NCBI GenBank assembly: GCA_944322845.1
Contig: CALUQE010000006.1
Coordinates: 1 to 64,000 of the forward strand
Direction: 5' to 3'
Length of the DNA: 64,000 bases
DNA from: Candidatus Gastranaerophilales bacterium
Lineage (GTDB): Bacteria > Cyanobacteriota > Vampirovibrionia > Gastranaerophilales > Gastranaerophilaceae
Made by a program: the position numbers and the translations under genes. Positions within the stretch are counted from its first letter, which is position 1. Each line of letters opens with the position of its first letter. Positions 9,022-17,934 of this stretch are shown piece after piece. A model generated the notes under the pieces. The model saw only the letters and a list, made by a program, of their open reading frames with translations, was not told the origin of the DNA and searched no databases.

Positions 9022-10104
9022 ATGAAGTTATTAAGAATATGGCTTAAAAATTACAGAAATTGTACGGATTTGGATATAGAATTTAAAAGCCGTAAAACTC
9101 TTATTATCGGGAAAAACGCCCAGGGAAAAACAAATATTCTGGAAAGCGTATATTTTTTATCCGATCTGAAAAGTCCGAGAACTTCAACCGTAAGCGACCT
9201 GATTCAGTTTGGTAAAGAAGGTTTTGAACTATCTGCTCTTGTAGAGAAAAATAGTACGGAGATAGAACTCGATTATGCTCTGGGAACGGATAAAAAGAGG
9301 GTCGCTAAGGTTAATCAGGTTAAAACAACTCCTAAAAACTTTAAATCAGTTGTAAAAACTGTTCTATTTTCAACAAAAGATTTACTTCTTTTGAGAGGAA
9401 CTCCGCAGGATAGGCGTGATTGGCTTGATAGAGCAATTTCACAAATTTATCCGGCTTATGATGAAAGAATTTCTAAGTATGACAAAATACGGATTCAGAA
9501 AAATAATCTTCTCAAATCCGAAATGATTGACGATGCTCTTCTGGATATATTTAATGAGCAGCTTGCAGTAACAGGGGCAAATATTATATTTTTGCGTAAG
9601 AAATTTCTGGGAGAAATCTCAAAGATTGCGGCTCAAAAGCATAATATAATAAGTACAACGGAGAAATTCAGCTTAAATTATACCTGCCCGTGCAATGAGA
9701 TAAACGAAATCAGTGAGTATCTCAAGCTGCAGCTGAAAGAGCGGAGAAGTGAAGAAATTGCCAGAAAGCTGTCCTGCGTCGGTCCTCACAGGGATGATAT
9801 AGAATTTAAGATTAACGGGCTTGACGCGGTTAAGTTTGCATCTCAAGGCCAGCAGAGAACGCTTGTTTTGTCGCTTAAACTGTCAGAACTTGAAATTATA
9901 AAAGAAAAAACGGGCTTTTCTCCGATTCTGCTTCTGGATGATGTACTTGCGGAGCTGGATGAAACAAGGCAGAACTATCTTCTCAAATCAATAGAAGATG
10001 ATACTCAGACAATTATTACTTCTGTTGATACCGTATTATTTGAGGAAGAGTTTTTAAAGGATGTTATAATATACAAAATAGAAAACGGGAGACTTGTTGA
10101 ATGA
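9022..10104 (+). CDS. recF: DNA replication and repair protein RecF
   Basis: SMC-like ATPase that helps load RecA at single-strand gaps (RecFOR pathway). 360 aa. The N-terminal L-x-N-Y-R-N sequence and Walker A G-K-N-A-Q-G-K-T-N (residues about 31-39) are classic RecF. The signature-like region S-Q-G-Q-Q-R-T near 271 and Walker B I-L-L-L-D-D-V-L-A-E-L-D near 303 complete the ABC head. The ATG at 9022 is used rather than a GTG at 9004 because homology begins there. It overlaps galE by 4 nt (ATGA), so the two are translated together. It is not beside dnaA-dnaN here. Confidence 0.95.
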   Translation: MKLLRIWLKNYRNCTDLDIEFKSRKTLIIGKNAQGKTNILESVYFLSDLKSPRTSTVSDLIQFGKEGFELSALVEKNSTEIELDYALGTDKKRVAKVNQVKTTPKNFKSVVKTVLFSTKDLLLLRGTPQDRRDWLDRAISQIYPAYDERISKYDKIRIQKNNLLKSEMIDDALLDIFNEQLAVTGANIIFLRKKFLGEISKIAAQKHNIISTTEKFSLNYTCPCNEINEISEYLKLQLKERRSEEIARKLSCVGPHRDDIEFKINGLDAVKFASQGQQRTLVLSLKLSELEIIKEKTGFSPILLLDDVLAELDETRQNYLLKSIEDDTQTIITSVDTVLFEEEFLKDVIIYKIENGRLVE

Positions 10105-11102
10105 TTTTAATTACAGGCGGTGCGGGTTATATCGGAAGCCATCTTGCCATGGCTTTATTAGAGTCAGGGAAAGAGATTGTTATATTTGACAGTCTTGAGC
10201 TCGGGCATATTGAGATAATTAATATCCTGAAAAAGTCAGGTAATCTAAAATTTATACAGGGAAATTTGAAAAATCTGGATGATATAAGAGGTGCTTTTCT
10301 TGTAAATAAAATTGACTCAGTTGTTCATTTTGCTGCTTATTCTCAGGTTGCAGAGAGTGTAAAAAATCCGCAAAAATATTATTACAATAACGTTTATGGT
10401 ACTTTGAACCTGTTAAATGCGATGGTTGAATTCGGGGTAAATAAGATAGTCTTTTCTTCAACTGCTGCAACATACGGCGAGCCTGAATATGTACCGATTG
10501 ATGAAAAACATCCGCAGAAGCCTATTAATGCGTACGGGAGTTCGAAGCTTACTGTAGAAAAAATAATGGATGATTATGACAGGGCATACGGTTTAAAATC
10601 TGTAAGGCTCAGATACTTTAATGTTGCTGGTGCGGATTCTAAGGCCAGAATCGGCGAATGGCATGAGCCGGAAACACATTTGATTCCGAATATTTTAAAA
10701 GCGGATGAAACGAAGACTTTTAAAATGTTTGGAGATGATTACGATACACCGGACGGAACCTGTGTCAGGGATTATATTAATGTAGAAGATTTAGCGGACG
10801 CGCATATAAAGGCTCTTGAATATTTAACTAATGGCGGTAAGACTGATTACTTTAACCTCGGAACAGGAAACGGAAACAGTGTGAAAGAAGTATTTGATGC
10901 TTGTGAAAAAGTTCTGGGGCGAAAAGTTCCTCTGGAAATTTGTCCGAGAAGAGACGGCGATCCTGCAAAGCTTGTAGCAGATAACACGAAGGCTCTTGAA
11001 ATACTAAACTGGAAACCTCAAAGAAACTTGATGGACAGTATAGTGTCTGCAAATGATTGGGAAAAAAGACTTACGAAATTAAAGGCAGGTATTGTTTTAT
11101 AA
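10101..11102 (+). CDS. galE: UDP-glucose 4-epimerase
   Basis: Short-chain dehydrogenase fold enzyme that interconverts UDP-glucose and UDP-galactose (or the N-acetyl forms), supplying sugar nucleotides for surface glycans such as those of the cluster at 52-64 kb. 333 aa. The NAD-binding G-G-A-G-Y-I-G-S-H is at residues 6-14, the catalytic Y-G-S-S-K motif near 145, and the S-S-T-A-A-T-Y-G segment near 119 holds the catalytic Ser/Thr. R-Y-F-N-V-A-G-A near 171 is also typical. Its start overlaps the recF stop in an ATGA junction. The short gap to the next, convergent gene shows no clear terminator. Confidence 0.93.
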   Translation: MILITGGAGYIGSHLAMALLESGKEIVIFDSLELGHIEIINILKKSGNLKFIQGNLKNLDDIRGAFLVNKIDSVVHFAAYSQVAESVKNPQKYYYNNVYGTLNLLNAMVEFGVNKIVFSSTAATYGEPEYVPIDEKHPQKPINAYGSSKLTVEKIMDDYDRAYGLKSVRLRYFNVAGADSKARIGEWHEPETHLIPNILKADETKTFKMFGDDYDTPDGTCVRDYINVEDLADAHIKALEYLTNGGKTDYFNLGTGNGNSVKEVFDACEKVLGRKVPLEICPRRDGDPAKLVADNTKALEILNWKPQRNLMDSIVSANDWEKRLTKLKAGIVL

Positions 11103-11116
11103 TCATTGGCGTGCTG

Positions 11117-12499
11117 CTAATCAACGATTTCGTCAGTTATGTACGTTGCATCAAACTTGTACGCTTCAAGTGTCCTTGAAAAATACTGAGGCGGTAGTCC
11201 CGCTTTTTCTTTAAGCGAATTCAAAAAGATTTCTCTGTCAGGCAGCTGCTCCCAAACCACAGGAAGGTAAACTGCACGTTTATCACGTTCTATTATAATT
11301 ATTCCGTGCGGATATATTTTAGAAAGCAAATCCCTCTCATCTTTGAAGTTGATTCTTTCAATAGAGGAAAGAATAGAGACGGAGAAATTTAGCTTATCCA
11401 ATTCTTCTACTGTTAGCGGATTGAATCTCGGATCCTGAAAAGCTGCATTTTTTGCGTTATCTATAATATCTAATATGAGCGGTTTTGTCGGATAAATTGA
11501 ACCTATGCAGCCTCTTAGCTTGCCGTCGTATTTTAATGTAACAAATGATGCTCCGAATTGTGTCAGAACAGGCGGTATCCGCTGCGGAATGTATTCTTCG
11601 TTATTTATAGCGGAAATTATACTTTCTTTTGCTGCTCTCAGAACATAGTTGTAGCAGTATTTTTCTATAAAATCATTTCTGGAATCCGTGTATAAGAACC
11701 AAGAACCATACCCGACAACACGGTCTTTATCATTGCTAATGTCGCCGGAATTGTACATTTCCGCACGAATCATAGTGCAGTCATTGTTATTTGCAAATTC
11801 AACAAGCCCCTTGATTCCGACCAGCCCGCATGCTTGTGCGCTTTCAAGAAATTCTATTTTCCCAGTTTCAATTATTGTGGCTGTGTAAGTATCAATTTGT
11901 CTGCATTGCTGCCACGGATAAAAATGGCTTAGATCAGACGAAATTACAAAAGATGAGTTTTCCCAGTATGTTGAGATTAAATCTGTAATTAATCTGTGGT
12001 CGCAATTTCCTGTTAAAACCGGAATAATTCTTATTTTACGGCCGATTTTCTTCAGGTTTTTTACAAAATCGGCTGCACTTTGTCTCTGCGGGTAAAACAA
12101 ATTCTGTATAAACGGAAGCTGTACCTCAATTGCGTGTTCTTTTTCAAAGATTTCATTATCAACGGTGCACGGAAACTTTTCTGCAATTTCTTTAATAAGC
12201 CTGTTGTTTACTTCCAAATTTCCCAGAGGAGTTTCAAAAAAAGAGTACTCAGGAAGTGCAATATTGTTGAAATTTACGTGGTGTGAAGGAGCTATGATAA
12301 AAATATTTTCACTCGGCTCCAGATACTGAAATCCTGCCATAGCAGCGTGCCCTGAGTAAATATAGCCGGCATGCGGAACAATAACTGCTTTGCTTCTGTA
12401 ATCAATGTTGACAGGTTGTTTATAAGAATCAAGCAGCCTGGTTAGTTCCTCCGGATTTTCCGGATAAAAAGTTCCTGCAAAATCGGTTTTCTTATTCAT
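11117..12499 (-). CDS. MEMO1-AMMECR1 fusion protein (AmmeMemoRadiSam proteins B and A)
   Basis: 460 aa in two domains. Residues about 1-265 are a MEMO-family domain (AmmeMemoRadiSam system B): starts A-G-T-F-Y-P, with V-P-H-A-G-Y-I-Y-S-G, P-S-H-H-V and S-S-D-L-S-H-F-Y carrying the metal-binding histidines of this dioxygenase-like fold. Residues about 275-460 are AMMECR1-like (system A), with L-R-G-C-I-G-S near 340 and A-F-Q-D-P-R-F-N-P-L near 365. The family is known to co-occur with a radical SAM enzyme (AmrS); none is adjacent here. The reaction is unknown. Divergent from the gene at 12564 and convergent with galE. Confidence 0.88.
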   Translation of the reverse strand: MNKKTDFAGTFYPENPEELTRLLDSYKQPVNIDYRSKAVIVPHAGYIYSGHAAMAGFQYLEPSENIFIIAPSHHVNFNNIALPEYSFFETPLGNLEVNNRLIKEIAEKFPCTVDNEIFEKEHAIEVQLPFIQNLFYPQRQSAADFVKNLKKIGRKIRIIPVLTGNCDHRLITDLISTYWENSSFVISSDLSHFYPWQQCRQIDTYTATIIETGKIEFLESAQACGLVGIKGLVEFANNNDCTMIRAEMYNSGDISNDKDRVVGYGSWFLYTDSRNDFIEKYCYNYVLRAAKESIISAINNEEYIPQRIPPVLTQFGASFVTLKYDGKLRGCIGSIYPTKPLILDIIDNAKNAAFQDPRFNPLTVEELDKLNFSVSILSSIERINFKDERDLLSKIYPHGIIIIERDKRAVYLPVVWEQLPDREIFLNSLKEKAGLPPQYFSRTLEAYKFDATYITDEIVD

Positions 12500-12563
12500 A
12501 ACGTTATTATAAAATAATTTTTAGACAATAGCAAAAAAAAATTTTATAGGATTTATAACTAAT

Positions 12564-13142
12564 ATGAAAATTAATAATATAAATAATACAAATTTCAACG
12601 GATATAAAAATGTTATTCATAATGATGTTAGTCAGGATAATATACGTTTTACCTTTTTGTCTATGCAGTTAAATGACAATGGGGTAAAAGATTTAGCAGA
12701 ATTAAGAAAAATTCAACAGCTGCAGAATCTTGATACGAATAATGATGTTTTGAGTCTTTTTTATTCGAAAAAGTCCGGCTCTAAAGAATTTTTTTATTTT
12801 AATGGCAATCCTATGTTTCTAGGTGGTGAATTGAGGAATTTATGGGAGTTATGTAGTGATAGAGATGCTTATAAATTGGAAGAAAAAGCTGCATTAAAGG
12901 CGTATACACTGATTGCGAGCTTGACCAAAAGAATGATGTACAACGGATTATCAGGGACGGATAATTCTTTTCCGCATGTTGTCCAGTCGACAATGGAATC
13001 TTTTATGAAAATTTTTACATCAAGTCCTGCGGGTGTGTTTAATTTAATACAGGGAAGTATACTTGAAAATAAACAATTGGAAAGAACCGCTGCTGTTTTA
13101 AATAGTATAGTGGATAAAAATATGAAGATATTTTTAAAATAA
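12564..13142 (+). CDS. Hypothetical protein with N-terminal N-F-N-G motif
   Basis: 192 aa, no signal peptide, no membrane segment and no recognised domain. The first 17 residues are asparagine-rich and include F-N-G at 11-13, similar to the F-K-G at 16-18 of the unrelated protein encoded at 47918; the rest is predicted mostly helical. It stands alone between a divergent and a convergent gene. Its stop abuts the end of the TPR gene on the other strand, leaving no room for a terminator. Likely a real gene because the frame is long and uses codons like its neighbours. Function unknown. Confidence 0.6.
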   Translation: MKINNINNTNFNGYKNVIHNDVSQDNIRFTFLSMQLNDNGVKDLAELRKIQQLQNLDTNNDVLSLFYSKKSGSKEFFYFNGNPMFLGGELRNLWELCSDRDAYKLEEKAALKAYTLIASLTKRMMYNGLSGTDNSFPHVVQSTMESFMKIFTSSPAGVFNLIQGSILENKQLERTAAVLNSIVDKNMKIFLK

Positions 13143-13694
13143 TCAGAGTTTTGATGTTACTTCTTTAAGATATTGCCTAATGGCTGATGTTATAACCAGA
13201 TCAGGTTCTGCGGCACAAAGTTCGTCTAATAAAATAACTCCCTTTCTTACTTCGCCAGATTGAATGTACAAAAGCCCTACGAGAATCTTATCATAAGGAT
13301 TTTTGCTTGCAGAAAGCTCTTTTATTTTCGTTTTTATGATACCAAGCTTGTTATAACAATCGGTGAGGTTTAGATAGTATTTGAAATTTAAACCGTAAAG
13401 CTTAATTGCATCTTCAAAACACACTCTTGCCATATCAGGATATCCTATGAAATCATAGGTTTCACCAAGATTGTTTTTGAAAATAGCAGTAGCCTGTGTA
13501 TTAGGACTTAGTTGAATTGCTATTTTAAATTCCTGTATTGCAGCATAATATATTCTGTCCTTCAGATAGTTCAGCCCTACGTTATTGTGGTAAAATGCAT
13601 CTTTTTCTGCATCAATTGTGTATCTGTAAGGCTTTTTATACCCTGAACAAAATACTAAAATCATCAATAATAGTAAAGAAATTATTTTTTTCAT
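13143..13694 (-). CDS. Exported TPR-repeat protein, possible lipoprotein
   Basis: 183 aa. A signal peptide (residues 1-18) ends in L-V-F-C, which resembles a lipobox but has Phe where Gly, Ala or Ser is usual, so lipidation is doubtful. Residues about 33-150 contain three or more tetratricopeptide-like helical pairs (Y-Y-A-A-I-Q-E-F-K-I-A-I-Q-L-S-P; N-N-L-G-E-T-Y; A-R-V-C-F-E-D-A-I-K-L). TPR proteins act as scaffolds for protein contacts, here probably in the periplasm. Its start overlaps the stop of the MBL-fold hydrolase gene by 4 nt, so it is the third gene of a minus-strand operon (phosphoesterase, hydrolase, TPR). Confidence 0.72.
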   Translation of the reverse strand: MKKIISLLLLMILVFCSGYKKPYRYTIDAEKDAFYHNNVGLNYLKDRIYYAAIQEFKIAIQLSPNTQATAIFKNNLGETYDFIGYPDMARVCFEDAIKLYGLNFKYYLNLTDCYNKLGIIKTKIKELSASKNPYDKILVGLLYIQSGEVRKGVILLDELCAAEPDLVITSAIRQYLKEVTSKL

Positions 13695-14617
13695 AACAGA
13701 TTAATTTCTAAACCTTCATAAGCCATAATTGCATCATCAGAAGCGTATTCCTCAGCCAGCATATCCAGTTTTTCGTCATTATACCCAGGATCATAGTGGA
13801 AATATACAAGCTGTTTTGCACCGACCTGCTGTTTGCAGTCCAGCGCCATTTCAAACGTAGAGTGTCCAAAGCCTTGCTTAGGTACATAAATGCTTAAATA
13901 GTCTTCTGTAGAGTATTGCGCATCATGTATAAGCAAATCACAGCCCTTTGCAAATTTTATCAATTTTTTGTCTCCGCCCGGATAGCTTTCTTTGTCTGTC
14001 GCGTAAACAAGGGATTTTCCTTTATAAGCAATTTTGTATATGAACACTCCGTTTTGCGGATGAGCGTAGGACTTATAACAGGTTATGACAACGTCATCAT
14101 CTGTATAGTCGCCTTCTTTTAATTCGTTTACACGTACAACTCTCGGCATTTCACCCTGCTTGAATATAACATAATTTGTTTCGTTCAAATCCATTATTTT
14201 CAAATCTGCTGCGATATCGCCCAAGTCCAGCGGGAAAGATTTTGTGAATAATATTTTCGAAAGTTCATTTTCCAGAGTCTCATTGTAATTTACCCCGCCA
14301 AGCATACACATTCTTGTGGAAGCCAGATGGCAGGGTCTGAAGAATGGAAATCCCTGTATATGATCTAAATGGATATGGCTTAGAAGAAGAGTACATTTTA
14401 CCGGAGTCCTGTCTGTAATAGTTATTCCTGATTCAATGTATTTTTGCATAAGTTCATTACCAAGGCTGATTAGTCCTGTTCCTGCGTCTAATATAATTAA
14501 ATGTTCTCCAGCATGTACTTCGACACAGGCCGTATTGCCGCCGTATTTTAAAAAGTTTTTATCAGCTACCGGATAACTTCCTCTTACACCTCTAAACTTT
14601 ATTCTAAATTCATCCAT
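13691..14617 (-). CDS. Metallo-beta-lactamase-fold hydrolase
   Basis: 308 aa, cytosolic. The MBL metal motif is visible as S-H-I-H-L-D-H-I-Q-G-F-P near residue 80. D-A-G-T-G near 45, a distal H-D-A-Q-Y-S near 226 and H-S-T near 247 supply the other metal ligands, and a last histidine follows in Y-F-H-Y-D. The F-R-G-V-R-G-S-Y-P start and the G-G-N-T-A-C-V motif are typical of a subfamily related to PhnP and cyclic-nucleotide phosphodiesterases, so a phosphodiester substrate is plausible but unproven. It overlaps its upstream neighbour by one base and its downstream neighbour by four, so it belongs to a tight operon. Confidence 0.82.
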   Translation of the reverse strand: MDEFRIKFRGVRGSYPVADKNFLKYGGNTACVEVHAGEHLIILDAGTGLISLGNELMQKYIESGITITDRTPVKCTLLLSHIHLDHIQGFPFFRPCHLASTRMCMLGGVNYNETLENELSKILFTKSFPLDLGDIAADLKIMDLNETNYVIFKQGEMPRVVRVNELKEGDYTDDDVVITCYKSYAHPQNGVFIYKIAYKGKSLVYATDKESYPGGDKKLIKFAKGCDLLIHDAQYSTEDYLSIYVPKQGFGHSTFEMALDCKQQVGAKQLVYFHYDPGYNDEKLDMLAEEYASDDAIMAYEGLEINLL

Positions 14618-15600
14618 TAATCTTTCCTTCCTAGTTCAAACGTTGCGTTTCTGTCATTTTCATCGCCATACAATTTTTCAGAACCTATAAGTCTTAGTTT
14701 GGAACGTGACTGTATGTCCTTAAGATTTGTTTCTTTTAAGTACACATCAACCAGTGTCCTGTTTTTATTTGAATTAATATTAATAATCCTGAATGCATTC
14801 GGGTAAGTTACAAGCGACGGGCAGGATATAACCAGCATATTATCATCCTGCTTGGCTTTTACTCCATGGTAGTGTCCTTGCAATACTATGACTGGATTTT
14901 TATGTGTTTTTAACAGTTTTCTGATTTCGTAATCATTAAGCATTTTGTGGCTCGAGCTTGAATACGGTTCAATAATAGGTACGTGAGTACATACTACGAT
15001 AATATCTTTTTCATGGCTTTCCAACTCTTCTTTCAGCCAAATGAATTCTTCATTTGAGACTTCTCCGTTGGCTGTAAGCTTATAATCAATTATAGAATCA
15101 AGGCAGATTACTCTGAATCCTTTTTTAGGTGTAAATGCATAATAAATATTTTTTTGATTCATGTTTTCGTTATGAGAAGCTAAAACTTCTAAAAACTTGC
15201 GTTTTGATAATTTCCCGTCAATATCAATGTCATGATTCCCGTCTATTGCATACCAGGGGTAAATAAGGTTATTGGCATGGTTTGTGAATTTTTCCAGTTC
15301 ACTAGTCTTCGGAACATTAATTAAGTCCCCCGTAAATATTACGAAATCATAGGGACCGGAGGTATTAATCTGAAAAATAGCATCATCCAGCAGCTCTCCT
15401 GATTTCTTCAGGAACTTGTAGGAAGTGTTATCTTCAAAAGAAGAAAAATGTGCATCGCTGACCTGTGCTATTCTTAAGTTATTATTCGCTGCCGTGCAGA
15501 CCTGTGAACCTATAGCACAGGCGATTATTATTGTTAATACAAAATTAACAAATTTTGATACAAAAGATTCTTTTTTTTTCTTCTTATTATAACGTTTCAT
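14617..15600 (-). CDS. Membrane-anchored or exported calcineurin-like metallophosphoesterase
   Basis: 327 aa. A lysine-rich N-terminus followed by a hydrophobic segment (residues about 17-38, ending C-T-A-A) looks like a signal peptide or anchor, so it acts outside the cytoplasm. All calcineurin-type metal motifs are present: D-A-H near 50, G-D-L near 92, G-N-H-D near 121, H near 207 (C-T-H-V-P) and G-H-Y-H-G near 242. The substrate cannot be told; relatives hydrolyse phosphomonoesters, cyclic nucleotides or lipid phosphates. First gene of a three-gene minus-strand operon and divergent from gshB. Confidence 0.82.
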   Translation of the reverse strand: MKRYNKKKKKESFVSKFVNFVLTIIIACAIGSQVCTAANNNLRIAQVSDAHFSSFEDNTSYKFLKKSGELLDDAIFQINTSGPYDFVIFTGDLINVPKTSELEKFTNHANNLIYPWYAIDGNHDIDIDGKLSKRKFLEVLASHNENMNQKNIYYAFTPKKGFRVICLDSIIDYKLTANGEVSNEEFIWLKEELESHEKDIIVVCTHVPIIEPYSSSSHKMLNDYEIRKLLKTHKNPVIVLQGHYHGVKAKQDDNMLVISCPSLVTYPNAFRIININSNKNRTLVDVYLKETNLKDIQSRSKLRLIGSEKLYGDENDRNATFELGRKD

Positions 15601-15642
15601 AAGCTTTATTTATAATAATCCATTTTCGGTAAACAAGTCAAC

Positions 15643-15671
15643 TTGTATATCTCAAAGGTTAGTGCTAAAGT
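15643..15671 (+). promoter_or_regulatory. Promoter abutting gshB (leaderless type)
   Basis: TTGTAT at 15643-15648, a 17-bp spacer, then TGC-TAAAGT with the hexamer at 15666-15671. The gshB ATG follows after eight bases and there is no Shine-Dalgarno, so the mRNA probably starts at the start codon. Confidence 0.55.
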
Positions 15672-15679
15672 TTTATATT

Positions 15680-16630
15680 ATGAGAGTTCTTTTTGTTATA
15701 GATAAAATTGAGTTAAAATACTTTGAGTTTAATAAACTTGTAACTAATTTTTGGCTTATAAAGAGCCTTTTAGACCGAAAATGCGAGGTTTTTATAACAA
15801 CAATTCCGCTTCTTTCACTTAAAGCTGATGTTGCTTATTCAAAATGCTTTGAAACTTTTGTAAAAGATGAAGATATTTTTTATAAGAAGGAGCAGCTGGA
15901 ATTTCAAATTGATGATTTTGATTTAGTTATGTTCAGGCCGGATCCGCCGGTAGACATTGATTATATTAATGCAACGTATATTTTTGATTTTGTGACAAGG
16001 CCGATTATTATAAATTCGCCAAAGGCAATACGCGGATTTAACGAAAAACTGCACAGTGTGTATTTTAAAGATTTGATGTCCGAAAATATTGTAACGGCCT
16101 CCTTGAAAGAGATTGAGGAATTTTTAGCGCTAAATAAACAAATAGTACTAAAGCCTTTAAACCGCTGTTTCGGTTCGGGAGTAATGTTTTTGTACGAGGG
16201 AGATCCTAATACAAGAACTATTATTAATACAATGACAAATAATGAAACAACGCTTGTTATGGTTCAAAAATTTCTGCCGGGAGTTAGGCAGGGAGATAAA
16301 CGTGTTCTTACATTGGGCGACAGGGTTTTAAAATACTGTATTAAAAAACTGCCGACTAATGATGATTTTAAATTTAATACGCATAATGACAGCTATATTG
16401 CAAAAGCCGAGCTTAGTGAAGAAGAGTATTCAAATTTTACTGCAGTGGCAAGAAAGTTAAATTCAATGGGGCTGCCAATGGCCGGATTGGATGTTATAGA
16501 CGGAAAAATTATAGAGGTAAATGTAACAAGCCCTTGTTATTTTATAAAAGAAATCAATAACTTATATTCAGTTTCTCTGGATAAAATCATTACAGACTTT
16601 ATCTTGACACATGCCTTGTTATCATTATAA
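15680..16630 (+). CDS. gshB: Glutathione synthetase-like ATP-grasp enzyme
   Basis: 316 aa, the same length as Escherichia coli GshB, which ligates gamma-glutamylcysteine and glycine using ATP. GshB features are visible: M-F-R-P-D-P-P-V-D-I-D-Y-I near residue 85; the ATP-grasp lysine in V-L-K-P-L-N-R-C-F-G-S-G near 160; Q-K-F-L-P-G near 195; a dispersed R-V-L-T-L-G-D region; and the metal-binding end I-I-E-V-N-V-T-S-P near 284. The glycine loop normally reading D-G-M-G-G is changed to N-R-C-F-G-S-G, so a different peptide substrate is possible. The ATG at 15680 is preferred to an in-frame GTG at 15662, which lies inside the promoter. Confidence 0.75.
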   Translation: MRVLFVIDKIELKYFEFNKLVTNFWLIKSLLDRKCEVFITTIPLLSLKADVAYSKCFETFVKDEDIFYKKEQLEFQIDDFDLVMFRPDPPVDIDYINATYIFDFVTRPIIINSPKAIRGFNEKLHSVYFKDLMSENIVTASLKEIEEFLALNKQIVLKPLNRCFGSGVMFLYEGDPNTRTIINTMTNNETTLVMVQKFLPGVRQGDKRVLTLGDRVLKYCIKKLPTNDDFKFNTHNDSYIAKAELSEEEYSNFTAVARKLNSMGLPMAGLDVIDGKIIEVNVTSPCYFIKEINNLYSVSLDKIITDFILTHALLSL

Positions 16631-16699
16631 AAATATAGTATAATTCAATTAGATGGTGGATATTAAGATTTAGTGTCCGGTGTATATTAAATAAAAGAG

Positions 16700-16705
16700 T
16701 ATAAT
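16700..16705 (+). promoter_or_regulatory. -10 box before the TPR-fliW-csrA operon
   Basis: TATAAT at 16700-16705 lies 18 nt before the start codon at 16724 and is followed by an AGAAGG ribosome site. No good -35 hexamer is visible, so the operon may need an activator. Confidence 0.45.
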
Positions 16706-16723
16706 TAAATAAGAAGGATGATT

Positions 16724-17476
16724 ATGAAAAAGCAAATTTTGACGATATTAGCAGTATTAGTATGTTCAATGAGCATCGCTTGTGTTGAGGCAAAAAATTA
16801 TGCAAGTTCGGAAGTAAGTTCCGCAATTAAAATGTACAAGGCGAAAAATTATACTCAATGCTATGCTGCTTTGAAACAAGTTGTCGCAAAAGATCCGTCA
16901 AATGCTCTTGCTTATTATTATTTGGCTATGTCATCAGCTCAAATTGGTAAAAAAGAAGAGGCTATTGAAAATTATAATAATGTTATAAACTTATCTCCAA
17001 ACGGTCAGCTTGAAAAATATGCAATGAAAGGAAAAGTCTGTCTAGAAAATCCTGAACAGTGCAATGCTGATATGGATAATTTATCTCCTTTGGATAAATT
17101 TATCAAAAGAGATTATGGTTCAGGTTTTTCTCCGCAAGTACGCAGTGAGTACGAAAAACAAAAAATAGAAAATCTTATGCGGGAAATGAATAGAGGCAAT
17201 GATGTAGCTCCTGCAAAATTTAAAGATTATAAAGATTTTTCTTCCTCTGTTGAACCTACGAATGATGAAATTGTAGCGGCTTTGAGGGTATTGCAGCGTG
17301 CAGGGCTGACAAATGTCATAAATAACAGCAGTTCTGAATTATCTTTGTTAACTGGAAATAATTACAATAACAATAATGCGGCAATTTTGAATATGTTAAC
17401 TGGTAATGGAGATTCAAATTTGTCTCCTCAAGTGATACAATCTTTATTGACAAATCAAATGTCAATTGGTTTTTAA
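16724..17476 (+). CDS. Exported TPR protein upstream of fliW
   Basis: 250 aa. A signal peptide covers residues 1-24 (ending V-E-A). Two to three TPR helical pairs follow at about 28-105 (Y-T-Q-C-Y-A-A-L-K-Q-V-V, then A-L-A-Y-Y-Y-L-A-M-S-S-A-Q-I-G and E-A-I-E-N-Y-N-N-V-I). The C-terminal half is asparagine- and serine-rich with no recognised domain. The ATG at 16724 has AGAAGG six bases upstream. It precedes fliW by 12 nt and so probably shares its transcript, which hints at a role in the flagellum or cell envelope, but nothing more can be said. Confidence 0.68.
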   Translation: MKKQILTILAVLVCSMSIACVEAKNYASSEVSSAIKMYKAKNYTQCYAALKQVVAKDPSNALAYYYLAMSSAQIGKKEEAIENYNNVINLSPNGQLEKYAMKGKVCLENPEQCNADMDNLSPLDKFIKRDYGSGFSPQVRSEYEKQKIENLMREMNRGNDVAPAKFKDYKDFSSSVEPTNDEIVAALRVLQRAGLTNVINNSSSELSLLTGNNYNNNNAAILNMLTGNGDSNLSPQVIQSLLTNQMSIGF

Positions 17477-17488
17477 GAAAGTGTTAGG

Positions 17489-17920
17489 ATGAAACTAGGT
17501 ACAGTCAGATTCGGTGAAATTGATATAGACGAAAAACGTATATTTAATTTTGTTTTGCCAATTATAGGTTTTGATAGTTTAAGTAAGTTTGTAATTCTTG
17601 AACCGAATAAGGATACATTATTTAAGTGGCTGCAATCAGTGGAAGATCCGGCTCTGGCATTTCCGGTAATTTCTGTCGCTGCACTAAATTTTGATTATAC
17701 TATAGATCTCCCTGATAATGTTGTGGAAGCATTAAAAATTACTAATATAGAAAGTCTGCTGGTTATGAATATTACATCAATACCGCAGGATGACCCGAAA
17801 GGAACAACGATTAATCTATTAGCCCCATTGATATTTAATATTGATAATCAATCTGCTGGACAGGTTGTACTTTCTGGCTCAGGGTATGATATCAGCTACC
17901 CGATGTTTAAAAAGCTATAA
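17489..17920 (+). CDS. fliW: Flagellar assembly factor FliW
   Basis: 143 aa, the usual length. FliW is a small beta-barrel protein that binds free flagellin and, when released, binds CsrA and lifts CsrA repression of flagellin translation (known from Bacillus subtilis and Campylobacter). Family features are the start with T-x-x-F-G-E-I-x-I-x-E-x-x-I-x-x-F, the P-I-I-G-F segment near 26, and V-E-D-P-A-L-A-F-P-V near 52. Then comes L-L-V-M-N-I-T-S-I-P near 92 and a late N-L-x-A-P-L-I-F-N-I-D-N motif near 110. csrA follows after 14 nt, the classical fliW-csrA order. Three flagellin-type genes with GGA-containing leaders lie downstream in this window. Confidence 0.9.
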   Translation: MKLGTVRFGEIDIDEKRIFNFVLPIIGFDSLSKFVILEPNKDTLFKWLQSVEDPALAFPVISVAALNFDYTIDLPDNVVEALKITNIESLLVMNITSIPQDDPKGTTINLLAPLIFNIDNQSAGQVVLSGSGYDISYPMFKKL

Positions 17921-17934
17921 TTTTGAGGAGTAAA

